64,000 nucleotides of DNA, taken from Clostridiales bacterium Firm_16 (lineage in GTDB: Bacteria; Bacillota; Clostridia; Saccharofermentanales; Saccharofermentanaceae). The DNA lies in NCBI GenBank assembly GCA_001604185.1, contig LVAV01000006.1, forward strand, positions 1-64,000. Direction: 5' to 3'. Every line of letters begins with the position of its first letter. Within the stretch, counting starts at the first letter, position 1. The position numbers and the translations under genes were made by a program. This document shows, piece after piece, positions 26,197 through 34,542 of the stretch. The notes beneath the pieces were generated by a model. It was given only the letters and a program-made list of their open reading frames with translations, was not told the origin of the DNA and did not search any database.

Positions 26197-26286
26197 TCAC
26201 TTCTTCTTGCGCTTCGTAATCAGCGCAATAATGATCAGCACGATCGCGACTACAACAAAACCATACTTAATAATATCGTAAAGCAT
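26197..26286 (-). CDS. 29-aa single-span membrane miniprotein downstream of ppdK
   Basis: ATG at 26284-26286 preceded by GAGGTAAAC, stop at 26197-26199. The peptide begins MLYDIIKYGF, has an uninterrupted hydrophobic stretch (VVVAIVLIIIALI) and ends TKRKKK, a typical single membrane helix with a positive cytoplasmic tail. It starts 27 bp after the ppdK stop and ends before the ppdK terminator, so it would be on the ppdK mRNA. No known family recognised. Too short to be certain without conservation, but ribosome binding site, topology and position agree. Confidence 0.6.
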   Translation of the reverse strand: MLYDIIKYGFVVVAIVLIIIALITKRKKK

Positions 26287-26313
26287 GTTTACCTCTTGAG
26301 ACCAGTCAACTGA

Positions 26314-28944
26314 TTACTTGTTCTCATCAGCGATCGCAGCCTGTGCAGCAGCGAGTCTTGCAATCGGTACACGGAACGGCGAGCAGGATACATAATCCAG
26401 GCCGATCTTGTGGCAGAACTCTACGGACGTCGGGTCACCACCGTGCTCACCGCAGATACCGATGTGCAGGTTCGGGTTAACCGGCTTACCGAGGTCGATA
26501 GCCATCTTCATGAGCTTACCGACACCATTCTGGTCGAGACGTGCGAACGGGTCAGACTCGAAGATCTTGGACTCGTAGTATGCCTCGAGGAACTTACCGG
26601 AGTCGTCACGAGAGAAACCGAATGTCATCTGTGTCAGGTCGTTAGTACCGAAGCAGAAGAATGCAGCTTCTTTCGCGATCTCGTCAGCTGTCAGAGCAGC
26701 ACGCGGGATCTCGATCATGGTACCAACTTCGTACTTCAGGTCAGAACCTGCAGCTGCGATCTCAGCATCAGCTGTCTCAACAACTACGTTCTTAACAACC
26801 TTGAGTTCCTTGATGTCGCCGATGAGCGGGATCATGATCTCCGGCTCGATCTTCCAATCCGGATGATTCTTCTTCACGTTGAGAGCCGCACGGATAACAG
26901 CCTTTGTCTGCATTCTTGCGATCTCAGGATAAGTAACAGCCAGACGGCATCCACGGTGACCCATCATCGGGTTGAACTCATGGAGAGAATCGATCATGGC
27001 CTTGATCGCTTCTACGCTCTTGCCCTTAGAATCAGCCAGCTTCTTGATGTCAGCTTCTTCTGTAGGTACGAACTCATGGAGCGGCGGATCCAGGAAACGG
27101 ATGGTTACCGGATAACCCTCGAGAGCCTCATAGAGAGCCTCGAAGTCAGACTGCTGCATCGGCAGGATCTTCTCGAGAGCTTCTTCTCTCTCTTCCACTG
27201 TCTCGGAGCAGATCATCTCACGGAAAGCGTCGATTCTTCCGTCACCGAAGAACATGTGCTCTGTACGGCAGAGACCGATACCCTCGGCACCGAGCTCACG
27301 AGCCTTCTTAGCATCCTTCGGAGTATCAGCATTTGTTCTTACGCGGAGTCTGCGATACTTGTCAGCCCAAGCCATGATGCGGCCGAACTCACCGGCGATA
27401 GTAGCATCAACTGTCGGGATGATACCGTCATAGATCTTACCTGTGGAACCATCGATGGAGATCTCATCACCCTCGTGATATTCCTTACCGGCCAGTGTGA
27501 ACTTCTTATTTGCTTCGTCCATGTTGATCTCGGAGCAACCGGAAACGCAGCAGGTACCCATACCACGTGCAACTACTGCAGCGTGAGATGTCATACCACC
27601 ACGAACGGTGAGGATACCCTGGGAAGCCTTCATGCCTTCGATATCCTCCGGAGAGGTCTCGAGACGAACGAGAACGACCTTCTTGCCTTCCGCCTTCCAA
27701 GCCTTAGCGTCCTCAGCTGTGAAGACGATCTGGCCGCAAGCAGCACCCGGTGAAGCGCCCAATGCCTGTGCGATCGGCTTCGCGTCCTTCAGAGCTTTGG
27801 CATCGAACTGAGGATGCAGAAGTGTATCGAGGTTACGAGGATCGATCATGGCAACAGCTTCCTTCTCGGATCTCATGCCCTCGTCAACGAGGTCGCAAGC
27901 GATCTTCAGAGCAGCCTGAGCAGTTCTCTTACCGTTTCTTGTCTGGAGCATATAGAGCTTACCGTGTTCAACTGTGAACTCCATATCCTGCATGTCTCTG
28001 TAGTGCTTCTCGAGGATGGAGCAAACCTCAGTGAACTGAGCGAATGCCTCCGGGAACTTCTCCTGCATCTCAGCGATCTTCATAGGAGTACGTACGCCGG
28101 CTACAACGTCCTCGCCCTGTGCGTTGGTCAGGAACTCACCGAAGAGGCCCTTGTCACCTGTTGCAGGGTCACGTGTGAAAGCAACACCGGTACCGCAATC
28201 GTCACCCATGTTACCGAAAGCCATGGACTGTACGTTAACAGCTGTGCCCCAGGAATACGGGATATCGTTGTCACGACGGTAAACGTTAGCACGCGGGTTG
28301 TCCCAGGAACGGAATACGGCCTTGATGGCGCCCATGAGCTGTTCCTTCGGGTCGGTCGGGAAGTCAGAACCGATCTTAGCCTTGTACTCAGCCTTGAACT
28401 GGTTAGCCAGTTCCTTAAGGTCGTCAGCACCCAGCTCTACGTCCTGCTTTACGCCCTTCTCAGCCTTCATCTTGTCGATGAGCTCTTCGAAGTACTTCTT
28501 ACCAACTTCCATAACTACGTCGGAATACATCTGGATGAATCTTCTGTAGCAGTCCCAAGCCCAGCGCGGGTTATTGGACTTCTGTGCGATAACATTAACA
28601 ACTTCTTCGTTGAGACCGAGGTTGAGGATGGTATCCATCATACCCGGCATGGAAGCTCTCGCACCGGAACGAACAGAAACGAGGAGCGGGTTCTCCAGGT
28701 CACCGAACTTCTTACCGGTGATCTCCTCCATCTTTCCGATGTACTCCAAGATCTGACCGAAGATCTCGTCATTGATCTGACGTCCGTCTTCGTAGTATTT
28801 GGTACAAGCCTCTGTTGTGATCGTGAATCCCTGTGGAACAGGAAGTCCGAGGTTGGTCATCTCAGCAAGGTTCGCACCCTTACCGCCGAGGAGCTCACGC
28901 ATATTGCCGTTGCCCTCAGAAAACAAGTAAACATATTTGGTCAT
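26314..28944 (-). CDS. ppdK: Pyruvate, phosphate dikinase
   Basis: 876 aa, the usual length. Interconverts pyruvate + ATP + Pi and PEP + AMP + PPi in the cytosol; in many anaerobes it works in PPi-linked glycolysis. Visible: N-terminal ATP-grasp-like nucleotide-binding domain beginning GGKGANLAEM, with SVRSGARASMPGMMDT; the phosphohistidine domain GGMTSHAAVVARGMG with catalytic His454; and the C-terminal PEP/pyruvate barrel with FGTNDLTQM and ICGEHGGDP. AGGCGGG precedes the ATG. Monocistronic apart from the 29-aa ORF. Confidence 0.97.
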   Translation of the reverse strand: MTKYVYLFSEGNGNMRELLGGKGANLAEMTNLGLPVPQGFTITTEACTKYYEDGRQINDEIFGQILEYIGKMEEITGKKFGDLENPLLVSVRSGARASMPGMMDTILNLGLNEEVVNVIAQKSNNPRWAWDCYRRFIQMYSDVVMEVGKKYFEELIDKMKAEKGVKQDVELGADDLKELANQFKAEYKAKIGSDFPTDPKEQLMGAIKAVFRSWDNPRANVYRRDNDIPYSWGTAVNVQSMAFGNMGDDCGTGVAFTRDPATGDKGLFGEFLTNAQGEDVVAGVRTPMKIAEMQEKFPEAFAQFTEVCSILEKHYRDMQDMEFTVEHGKLYMLQTRNGKRTAQAALKIACDLVDEGMRSEKEAVAMIDPRNLDTLLHPQFDAKALKDAKPIAQALGASPGAACGQIVFTAEDAKAWKAEGKKVVLVRLETSPEDIEGMKASQGILTVRGGMTSHAAVVARGMGTCCVSGCSEINMDEANKKFTLAGKEYHEGDEISIDGSTGKIYDGIIPTVDATIAGEFGRIMAWADKYRRLRVRTNADTPKDAKKARELGAEGIGLCRTEHMFFGDGRIDAFREMICSETVEEREEALEKILPMQQSDFEALYEALEGYPVTIRFLDPPLHEFVPTEEADIKKLADSKGKSVEAIKAMIDSLHEFNPMMGHRGCRLAVTYPEIARMQTKAVIRAALNVKKNHPDWKIEPEIMIPLIGDIKELKVVKNVVVETADAEIAAAGSDLKYEVGTMIEIPRAALTADEIAKEAAFFCFGTNDLTQMTFGFSRDDSGKFLEAYYESKIFESDPFARLDQNGVGKLMKMAIDLGKPVNPNLHIGICGEHGGDPTSVEFCHKIGLDYVSCSPFRVPIARLAAAQAAIADENK

Positions 28945-29053
28945 TTGTTTAGCCCGCCTTTCATTATTTTTCTTCTAGTCACTTTTTTATTTTAAAGTCC
29001 TTGTCGCGCTTTTTGCCGCTTGAAAAGAACTTAAAAATCGAATCTTTCAGGGT

Positions 29054-29075
29054 GATTTCTGATGCCTCAGAAATC
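29054..29075 (-). terminator. Hairpin overlapping the glyQS stop codon
   Basis: GATTTCTGA (29054-29062) and TCAGAAATC (29067-29075) form a perfect 9-bp stem with a four-base loop; the stop codon at 29067-29069 is inside the stem. A T-run follows only about 15 bp later, so termination here is plausible but not classical. Confidence 0.45.
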
Positions 29076-30497
29076 GAATTTACCTTCGAAGAATTCACCG
29101 AGTTTGTCGATCGGGAAACGGATGTTGCCCGGCTCGTACTCGACATTCTTCATGGAATCGCGCTCACGGATGGTCACGCAGTTGTCGTTCTCCGAATCAA
29201 AGTCGTATACGATGCAGTACGGTGTACCGATCTCGTCCTGACGACGGTAACGCTTACCGATGGACTGTCTGTCATCGAACTCACACATATACTTCTTCGA
29301 AAGCTCGGTAAAGATCGGCTCGGCCTTCTCGCTGAGCTTCGCGGAAAGCGGAAGCACACCGATCTTGATCGGAGCCAGGAACGGATGGAAATGCATTACG
29401 GTACGAACGTCTTCCTTGTCGCCGTCGACGATCTTCTCTTCGTCGTAAGCAGAGCACAGGAAAGCCAGCGTCACACGGTCAGCACCGAGGGACGGCTCGA
29501 TAACGTACGGAACATATTTCTCATTCTTGTTCGGATCGAAGTAGGAAAGATCCTGCTTGGAGAACTGCATGTGCTGCTTGAGGTCGTAGTCGGTTCTGTC
29601 GGCCACGCCCCAGAGCTCGCCCCACTGGCCTTCGCCGAAGGGGAACCAGAACTCGAAGTCCGTGGTGGCATTGGAATAGAAAGCCAGTTCCTCCGGAGAG
29701 TGATCTCTCGTACGGAGCTCTTCCTTCTTCAGGCCCAGACCTGTCAGCCAGTTGTAGCAATATTCTTTCCAGTAGTTGAACCACTCCAGGTCAGTCCCCG
29801 GCTCGCAGAAGAACTCCAGTTCCATCTGCTCGAACTCACGGGTTCTGAAAATGAAGTTACCCGGTGTGATCTCGTTTCTGAAGCTCTTACCGATCTGGCA
29901 GATACCGAACGGGATCTTCTTTCTTGCGGAACGCTGTACGTTCAGGAAGTTTACGAAAATACCCTGAGCGGTCTCCGGACGGAGGTAAACCTCGTTCTTC
30001 GCGTCTTCGGTAACACCCATGAAGGTCTTGAACATCAGGTTGAACTTTCTGACATCGGTGAAGTTATGACCGCCGCAGGTCGGGCAAGGAATATTCTTCT
30101 CCTTGATGTAAGCCACGAGCTGCTCGTCGTTCATGCCTTCTACATTCACATCAGTAATACCGTTCTCGGAATTAAAATCCTCAACCAGTTTGTCGGCACG
30201 GGCACGGGCCTTGCACTGCTTGCAGTCGATGAGCGGATCCGAGAAGCCACCTACGTGACCGGATGCGACCCATACCTGCGGGTTCATGAGGATGGCGCAG
30301 TCTACGCCTACGTTATAAGGACTCTCCTGGACGAATTTCTTCCACCAGGCTGCCTTCACATTATTCTTGAGCTGTACGCCCAGCGGACCGAAGTCCCAAG
30401 CATTGGCCAGGCCACCGTAAATATCGGATCCCGGATAGACAAAACCTCTTGTCTTGGCAAGGGCTACGATCTTCTCCATTGATTTCTCAGTCGGCAT
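29067..30497 (-). CDS. glyQS: Glycyl-tRNA synthetase, dimeric type
   Basis: 476 aa class II synthetase of the single-chain alpha2 type. Motifs visible: [20 protein letters not shown] near the start, a Cys4-like insert (CKQC with CPTC), motif 2 region [19 protein letters not shown], and motif 3 EPSLGADR. Charges tRNA-Gly with glycine. The ATG overlaps the rpoZ stop by one base, and it is the last gene of the yicC-remA-gmk-rpoZ-glyQS run. No T-box seen; as a distal operon gene none is needed. Confidence 0.97.
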   Translation of the reverse strand: MPTEKSMEKIVALAKTRGFVYPGSDIYGGLANAWDFGPLGVQLKNNVKAAWWKKFVQESPYNVGVDCAILMNPQVWVASGHVGGFSDPLIDCKQCKARARADKLVEDFNSENGITDVNVEGMNDEQLVAYIKEKNIPCPTCGGHNFTDVRKFNLMFKTFMGVTEDAKNEVYLRPETAQGIFVNFLNVQRSARKKIPFGICQIGKSFRNEITPGNFIFRTREFEQMELEFFCEPGTDLEWFNYWKEYCYNWLTGLGLKKEELRTRDHSPEELAFYSNATTDFEFWFPFGEGQWGELWGVADRTDYDLKQHMQFSKQDLSYFDPNKNEKYVPYVIEPSLGADRVTLAFLCSAYDEEKIVDGDKEDVRTVMHFHPFLAPIKIGVLPLSAKLSEKAEPIFTELSKKYMCEFDDRQSIGKRYRRQDEIGTPYCIVYDFDSENDNCVTIRERDSMKNVEYEPGNIRFPIDKLGEFFEGKFDF

Positions 30498-30934
30498 CAG
30501 TCTTCCTCCTCTGCGTCATCGGAATCTTCAGCCTGCTCGTCGAAAGCTTCCTCGGAAATCTCTTCTACGATCTCGTCATCACCCTCAACCGCACCTTCTT
30601 CAGCCGGAGCATCTTCGCCTTCTGCAGCAGCATTCTCAAGAGCCTGCTCTGCATCCATTCTGGCCTGGTTCTCAGCAGCTTCCTTCGCCAGACGACGAGC
30701 TTCCTCGACTTCCGGACGGAGCGGAACATACGGAGTATAGGTTCCTTCGATACCCACTACCTTATCAGCGGCTACTTCCTTGCAAGCAAGTGTAACGTAA
30801 CTCGGTGTCGGGTCATCTACCATCGGCTGTGCGCCATCTACCAACTGACGGGCACGCTTGGCAACCAGCATACAAAGTGAATACCGGCACTCTGCCTTTG
30901 GTAACAATTCTTCAACTGACGGGTCAACTAACAT
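30497..30934 (-). CDS. rpoZ: RNA polymerase omega subunit with acidic tail
   Basis: 145 aa. The first about 65 residues follow the omega pattern ([27 protein letters not shown]) and match the position after gmk seen in many Firmicutes. The second half (about 85-145) is a low-complexity Glu/Asp/Ala tail ([12 protein letters not shown] to the C-terminal EEED), longer than in typical omega proteins. Omega helps assemble RNA polymerase; the role of the tail is unknown. One-base overlap with glyQS suggests translational coupling. Confidence 0.9.
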   Translation of the reverse strand: MLVDPSVEELLPKAECRYSLCMLVAKRARQLVDGAQPMVDDPTPSYVTLACKEVAADKVVGIEGTYTPYVPLRPEVEEARRLAKEAAENQARMDAEQALENAAAEGEDAPAEEGAVEGDDEIVEEISEEAFDEQAEDSDDAEEED

Positions 30935-30981
30935 TTCTAATTCCTCCCTTGTCTATCCCTGCCAAATCTCTTTCGTGTTCG

Positions 30982-31587
30982 TTATTGTGCAAGCAGTGTG
31001 TCCACTGCGTCGCTGCATCTTTCATAGCGGCAATTCTCCGCCTGCATAATGGCGGCGATCTCCGCTGCGGCCTGCTCGACTTCGTAGTTCGTCACCACAT
31101 AATCGAACTTCGCGGCTTGGGCGATCTCGCCCTTGGCTTCCGCCATTCTCTTCTCCACCAGTTCCGCTGACTCGGTGCCACGTCCGCTCAGGCGTCCGCG
31201 CAGCTCGTCCAGTGACGGCGGCAGAAGAAAGATCGTCACGGTCTCATCGAACTTCTCCTGAAGGGCCACGCTTCCTGCGACCGTCAGGTCAAGAAGTACG
31301 CTCTGTCCTCCCCGCGACATCGTAAGAAGCGGTGTCAGCGGTGTGCCGTAGTAGTTGCCTACGTACTGGTCATATTCGATGATCTCGCCTTCCTCGATGA
31401 GCTTCTCGAACTCTTCCTTAGAACGGAAGTAGTACTCGACGCCATCCTGCTCCTGACCACGTGGCGGGCGGGAGGTAACGGAGATGGATCTTCCCAGTTC
31501 CGGGAACATCTCCCGAAGCTTATCGATCACGGTTCCCTTACCGACCCCCGAGGGTCCGGAAATAGAAACGATCAGACCATTCTTCAT
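30982..31587 (-). CDS. gmk: Guanylate kinase
   Basis: 201 aa. P-loop GPSGVGKGT at the N-terminus, then ISVTSRPPRGQEQDGVEYYF, the GMP-binding region typical of bacterial guanylate kinases. Phosphorylates GMP to GDP. The start overlaps the remA stop by four bases (ATGA). Confidence 0.97.
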   Translation of the reverse strand: MKNGLIVSISGPSGVGKGTVIDKLREMFPELGRSISVTSRPPRGQEQDGVEYYFRSKEEFEKLIEEGEIIEYDQYVGNYYGTPLTPLLTMSRGGQSVLLDLTVAGSVALQEKFDETVTIFLLPPSLDELRGRLSGRGTESAELVEKRMAEAKGEIAQAAKFDYVVTNYEVEQAAAEIAAIMQAENCRYERCSDAVDTLLAQ

Positions 31588-31835
31588 TTCTTATCACCAT
31601 CCGCTTTCTTCAGTAATTCCTGCAGTTCCTCTGTCGGTAGCGCCGACAGGATCACATGCTCACTGTCCATCACCAGCACAGACTTGCTCTTCTTACCGGA
31701 AGAACAGTCCACCAGAGCACCTCTGTCCCTGGCATCCTGCACCAGCCTGCGGATCGGAGCCGACTCGGCTCCCGCCACACAGACCAGCCTCTCGCTGGCA
31801 ACCATATTTCCAAATCCGATATCGATAAATGCCAT
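31584..31835 (-). CDS. remA: RemA-like regulator (DUF370)
   Basis: 83 aa from the ATG at 31833-31835, preceded by GGAAGG; an upstream in-frame ATG/TTG pair lacks such a site. IDIGFGNMV and SSGKKSKSVLVMDS are the DUF370 hallmarks. In Bacillus RemA is a DNA-binding activator of matrix genes; here it is the standard neighbour of gmk in Firmicutes, and its targets in this organism are unknown. Confidence 0.88.
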   Translation of the reverse strand: MAFIDIGFGNMVASERLVCVAGAESAPIRRLVQDARDRGALVDCSSGKKSKSVLVMDSEHVILSALPTEELQELLKKADGDKK

Positions 31836-31852
31836 CTTATGCTTCCCTTCCA

Positions 31853-32740
31853 TCAAGCCAGATTCTGGATCTGTTCACGGATCTTCTCCAGTTCCGTCTT
31901 CATGTCGAGTACATAGTTGGTGATCGTTATATCGTTGGCCTTCGAGCCGATGGTGTTCACTTCACGGTTCATTTCCTGAAGAATGAAATCCAGTCTCTTA
32001 CCGATGCTGCCCTGGGCATCCAGCGTCTCACGAAGCTGCGCCATATGGCTGACAAGTCTTGTGAGCTCCTCATCGATGGCACACTTATCTGCGAAGATCG
32101 CCACCTCTGCCTCACGTCTGTTCTCATCGTAGACCAGATTCGCCTTGTCCGTCAGAAGTTCCTCGATACGCGCCATCAAGCGCTCACGATACTCCTTCGG
32201 AACAAGCGGTGCACGCTGCGCCACGGCCGCATGCATCTCTTCGAAATGATTTACCTTCTCTTTCAGATCGTCGGTCAGTTTCTGACCCTCGATCGTACGC
32301 ATCCTCAGCATATCCTCGATTGCAAGATCCAACACAGGGAAAAGCTCTGCCGCTGCTTCTTCCGGGGTCAGGCTGGTGGTACGCGCCACCAGCACATCGG
32401 AGAAACGTGCGATCTGATGGGCTTCCGTCTGGTCCGCACGTCCCGTTACCTCAGCGATTCGGGAAATGGCTTCGGAATAGGCCTTAGCCAGACCCTCGTT
32501 CAGTTCGACGGTCTGATTGCCGTCTCCTACATCTTCAATGGTAACGAAAACATCGACTTTACCGCGAAGCAGCTTCTCGGTGACCTTCTCACGGATCTTA
32601 TTCTCCAGTGCAATGAAACCTCTGGGTATACGGATCTGCACATCGCAGAATCGATTATTGACTGATTTGATCTCAATTAGATAACGGCGTGTCGCATAAG
32701 TCGCTTCCCCACGCCCATAGCCCGTCATGCTGTATGCCAT
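31853..32740 (-). CDS. yicC: YicC/YloC family endoribonuclease
   Basis: 295 aa. Starts with the family hallmark MAYSMTGYGRGE, continues with EIKSVNNRF and closes with a C-terminal DUF1732-like region (QEMNREVNTIGSKAND). Family members are endoribonucleases linked to RNA turnover. First gene of the operon; a consensus-like promoter lies 75-103 bp upstream. Confidence 0.92.
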   Translation of the reverse strand: MAYSMTGYGRGEATYATRRYLIEIKSVNNRFCDVQIRIPRGFIALENKIREKVTEKLLRGKVDVFVTIEDVGDGNQTVELNEGLAKAYSEAISRIAEVTGRADQTEAHQIARFSDVLVARTTSLTPEEAAAELFPVLDLAIEDMLRMRTIEGQKLTDDLKEKVNHFEEMHAAVAQRAPLVPKEYRERLMARIEELLTDKANLVYDENRREAEVAIFADKCAIDEELTRLVSHMAQLRETLDAQGSIGKRLDFILQEMNREVNTIGSKANDITITNYVLDMKTELEKIREQIQNLA

Positions 32741-32814
32741 GAAACATGCTCCATTCCACTTGGATTTGCAAAAACGCGCAAAAGGGCGCGAATATGCATT
32801 TTGGGGTAAATAGA

Positions 32815-32843
32815 ATTATATCGCATGGCCCAAAATTGCGCAA
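32815..32843 (-). promoter_or_regulatory. Promoter of the yicC-remA-gmk-rpoZ-glyQS operon
   Basis: -35 TTGCGC (32838-32843), 17-bp spacer, perfect -10 TATAAT (32815-32820). It is the only good promoter in the 316-bp gap 32741-33056; the remainder of that gap shows GC-rich sequence with no recognisable feature. Confidence 0.75.
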
Positions 32844-33056
32844 GTATCAAAAACAGAAAATGGCTTACAGCCACAAGGATTTCAAGAAATTTTCACTTCG
32901 CTTTTTTACCCCTTTGGAGCCCCTTTTCGAAACCGATTTGGGTCGATTCCGCGGGAAACCTCCCGCCCGGCGCCGGCAAAGCTGCGCCAAATATGCGCTC
33001 TGAAAGCCTGATTTTCGGGCGTTGGGCGCCTGTCGGAGCCGTTGCCGCCGCGCGGC

Positions 33057-33854
33057 TTAGATCTCCATGGGGTCAAAGCGCAGATAATCCGCCGCGATCA
33101 GGCGGTATTCGACCCCGTTCTTCTCGCCGTTAAAGGCCTTAAGATGGCCTCTTCCATGAAGGTGTCCGTACAGGCAAAGCGTGAAGCCGTACTTCTCCAG
33201 GGTCTGGGTAAAACCGTTTTCTCTTTCCGGATCGTAGATCGGCGGGTAATGAAGCATCGCAACCTTACGAACAACAGACGCCGCATGCGCGTCCTCGGAA
33301 GCCGTCCCGGCGTCTCCGCACCCAGGCTCCCCAGGCACACCACGTGCAAGTTCTTTTGCAGCAAGAGACTCTTCGTACATACGGATCGAATCCTGCAGCG
33401 AGCGCTCGAGGCGCCCCACCTCGCGGAGATAGATCTTCTCGTCCTCCGCCTTGCTCTCGGGATTCTCCGGAAGCAGCCAGCCACGGGTGCCGGCGATGAG
33501 GGTGTTCTCCACGATGTAACCGTTATTGCGCAGGAGTTTCATGGAGGTCATGCCATGAGCGGCAAAAAAGTCCTCCACCTTTTTGTTGGTGTTCCACCAG
33601 AAATCGTGATTGCCTTTGCTGAGGATCTTGGTGCCGGGAAGGGACTCGATGAACTGAAAATCCGCCAGGGCCTCGTCCATGGTCATGCCCCAGGAAATAT
33701 CTCCCGGGATCAAGACGGTGTCTTCGGGCCGGATCTTACTGCGCCAGGCCTCTTCGAGGCGCTCCACATAGTTCTCCCAGGAAGAACCGAACACATCCAT
33801 TGGTTTTCCCGACGTCAGGGACAGGTGCAGATCCGCTATGGCAAAAATACTCAT
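33057..33854 (-). CDS. Calcineurin-like metallophosphoesterase (265 aa)
   Basis: Contains the metallophosphoesterase motifs in order: ADLHL, PGDISWG, GNHDFWW and a C-terminal YGHLHGRG. Binds two metal ions and hydrolyses phosphoesters; substrate unknown. No signal peptide, so cytosolic. GGAGTAACGG precedes the ATG. Length and the D-LHL start match a conserved Firmicutes group that is often annotated only as a serine/threonine phosphatase-like protein. Confidence 0.9.
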   Translation of the reverse strand: MSIFAIADLHLSLTSGKPMDVFGSSWENYVERLEEAWRSKIRPEDTVLIPGDISWGMTMDEALADFQFIESLPGTKILSKGNHDFWWNTNKKVEDFFAAHGMTSMKLLRNNGYIVENTLIAGTRGWLLPENPESKAEDEKIYLREVGRLERSLQDSIRMYEESLAAKELARGVPGEPGCGDAGTASEDAHAASVVRKVAMLHYPPIYDPERENGFTQTLEKYGFTLCLYGHLHGRGHLKAFNGEKNGVEYRLIAADYLRFDPMEI

Positions 33855-33863
33855 CCGTTACTC

Positions 33864-34420
33864 CTTTTTCTCCCCCCGATTGTACTGCATGATACCATAC
33901 TCGCCGCTCTTCGTATGACGATTTTGAAAAAAGCCGGCATATCGTCTATAGTTTAATGGCTCATAGTAGGACGGAAATCCTGATATCTGCAAATCCGTCC
34001 TACGCTTTTGGCGATTTTATCAGACAGTTTCCATGTTTGAGTAGAATCCGTCCTACGCTTTTGGCGTTCTTATCAGACGGTTTCTATGTTTGAGTAGAAT
34101 CCGTCCTACGCTTTTGGCGATTTTATCAGACAGTTTCTATGTTTGAGTAGAATCCGTCCTACGCGCCAGCCGAAATCATACGACGGATCTTCTGAAAAAA
34201 CCTAAAACCGTCCTACATTTCAAGGCAAATCGTACGACAAAATACTCTTAAACGGAAATTCCGTCGTATGTCCAGCCTGAGCGATCCAGAACAGATCCCT
34301 CTTGTACACTATTTCAAAGTGAAGCCGTCAGCAGATAATGGCATGTTTACAAGACACTTCCAAGGGTTCCGCGAAGAGGCTTTTTCTCCCCCCGTTTCTA
34401 CTGCATGATACCATACTCGC
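33864..34420. repeat. 40-bp imperfect direct repeats flanking a repeat-rich gap
   Basis: A segment containing TGCATGATACCATACTCGC preceded by TTTTTCTCCCCCCG occurs at 33864-33904 and again at 34381-34420, about 515 bp apart in the same orientation. The left copy is the 5' leader of the metallophosphoesterase gene. The pair brackets the 53-bp array and several CGTCCTAC palindromes. It may reflect duplication of the leader or an insertion; no transposase is present. Confidence 0.7.
33966..34270. repeat. 53-bp tandem repeat and CGTCCTAC palindromes
   Basis: CCGTCCTACG recurs at 33995, 34048, 34101 and 34154, an exact 53-bp period (three full units plus a partial). The first unit is preceded by GTAGGACGGA (33966-33975), which forms a hairpin with TCCGTCCTAC (33994-34003). 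Beyond the array an 11-bp inverted repeat CATACGACGGA (34177-34187) / TCCGTCGTATG (34260-34270) encloses another CCGTCCTAC. The rest of the 688-bp gap 33855-34542 holds the direct repeats noted separately and no gene. Confidence 0.8.
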
Positions 34421-34542
34421 GCGCGCAAATCCACGCGCCCGAGCGAACGACGGCCCGAGGTCTTATGGTGCAAGCTCCAACCGGCAAATCGAATGGCACT
34501 CGCGCGTTTCGACGCGGCCCGGCCGGCTGTGGCCGACACGGC

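Noticed and set aside
29001-29066. T-box or riboswitch near glyQS
   Set aside because: glyQS is distal in an operon and overlaps rpoZ, so there is no room for a leader; the sequence after it holds only a hairpin.
26410-30482. Long plus-strand open frames of several hundred codons opposite ppdK and glyQS
   Set aside because: They mirror conserved enzymes on the other strand, have no ribosome binding sites and give low-complexity translations; they follow from codon bias.
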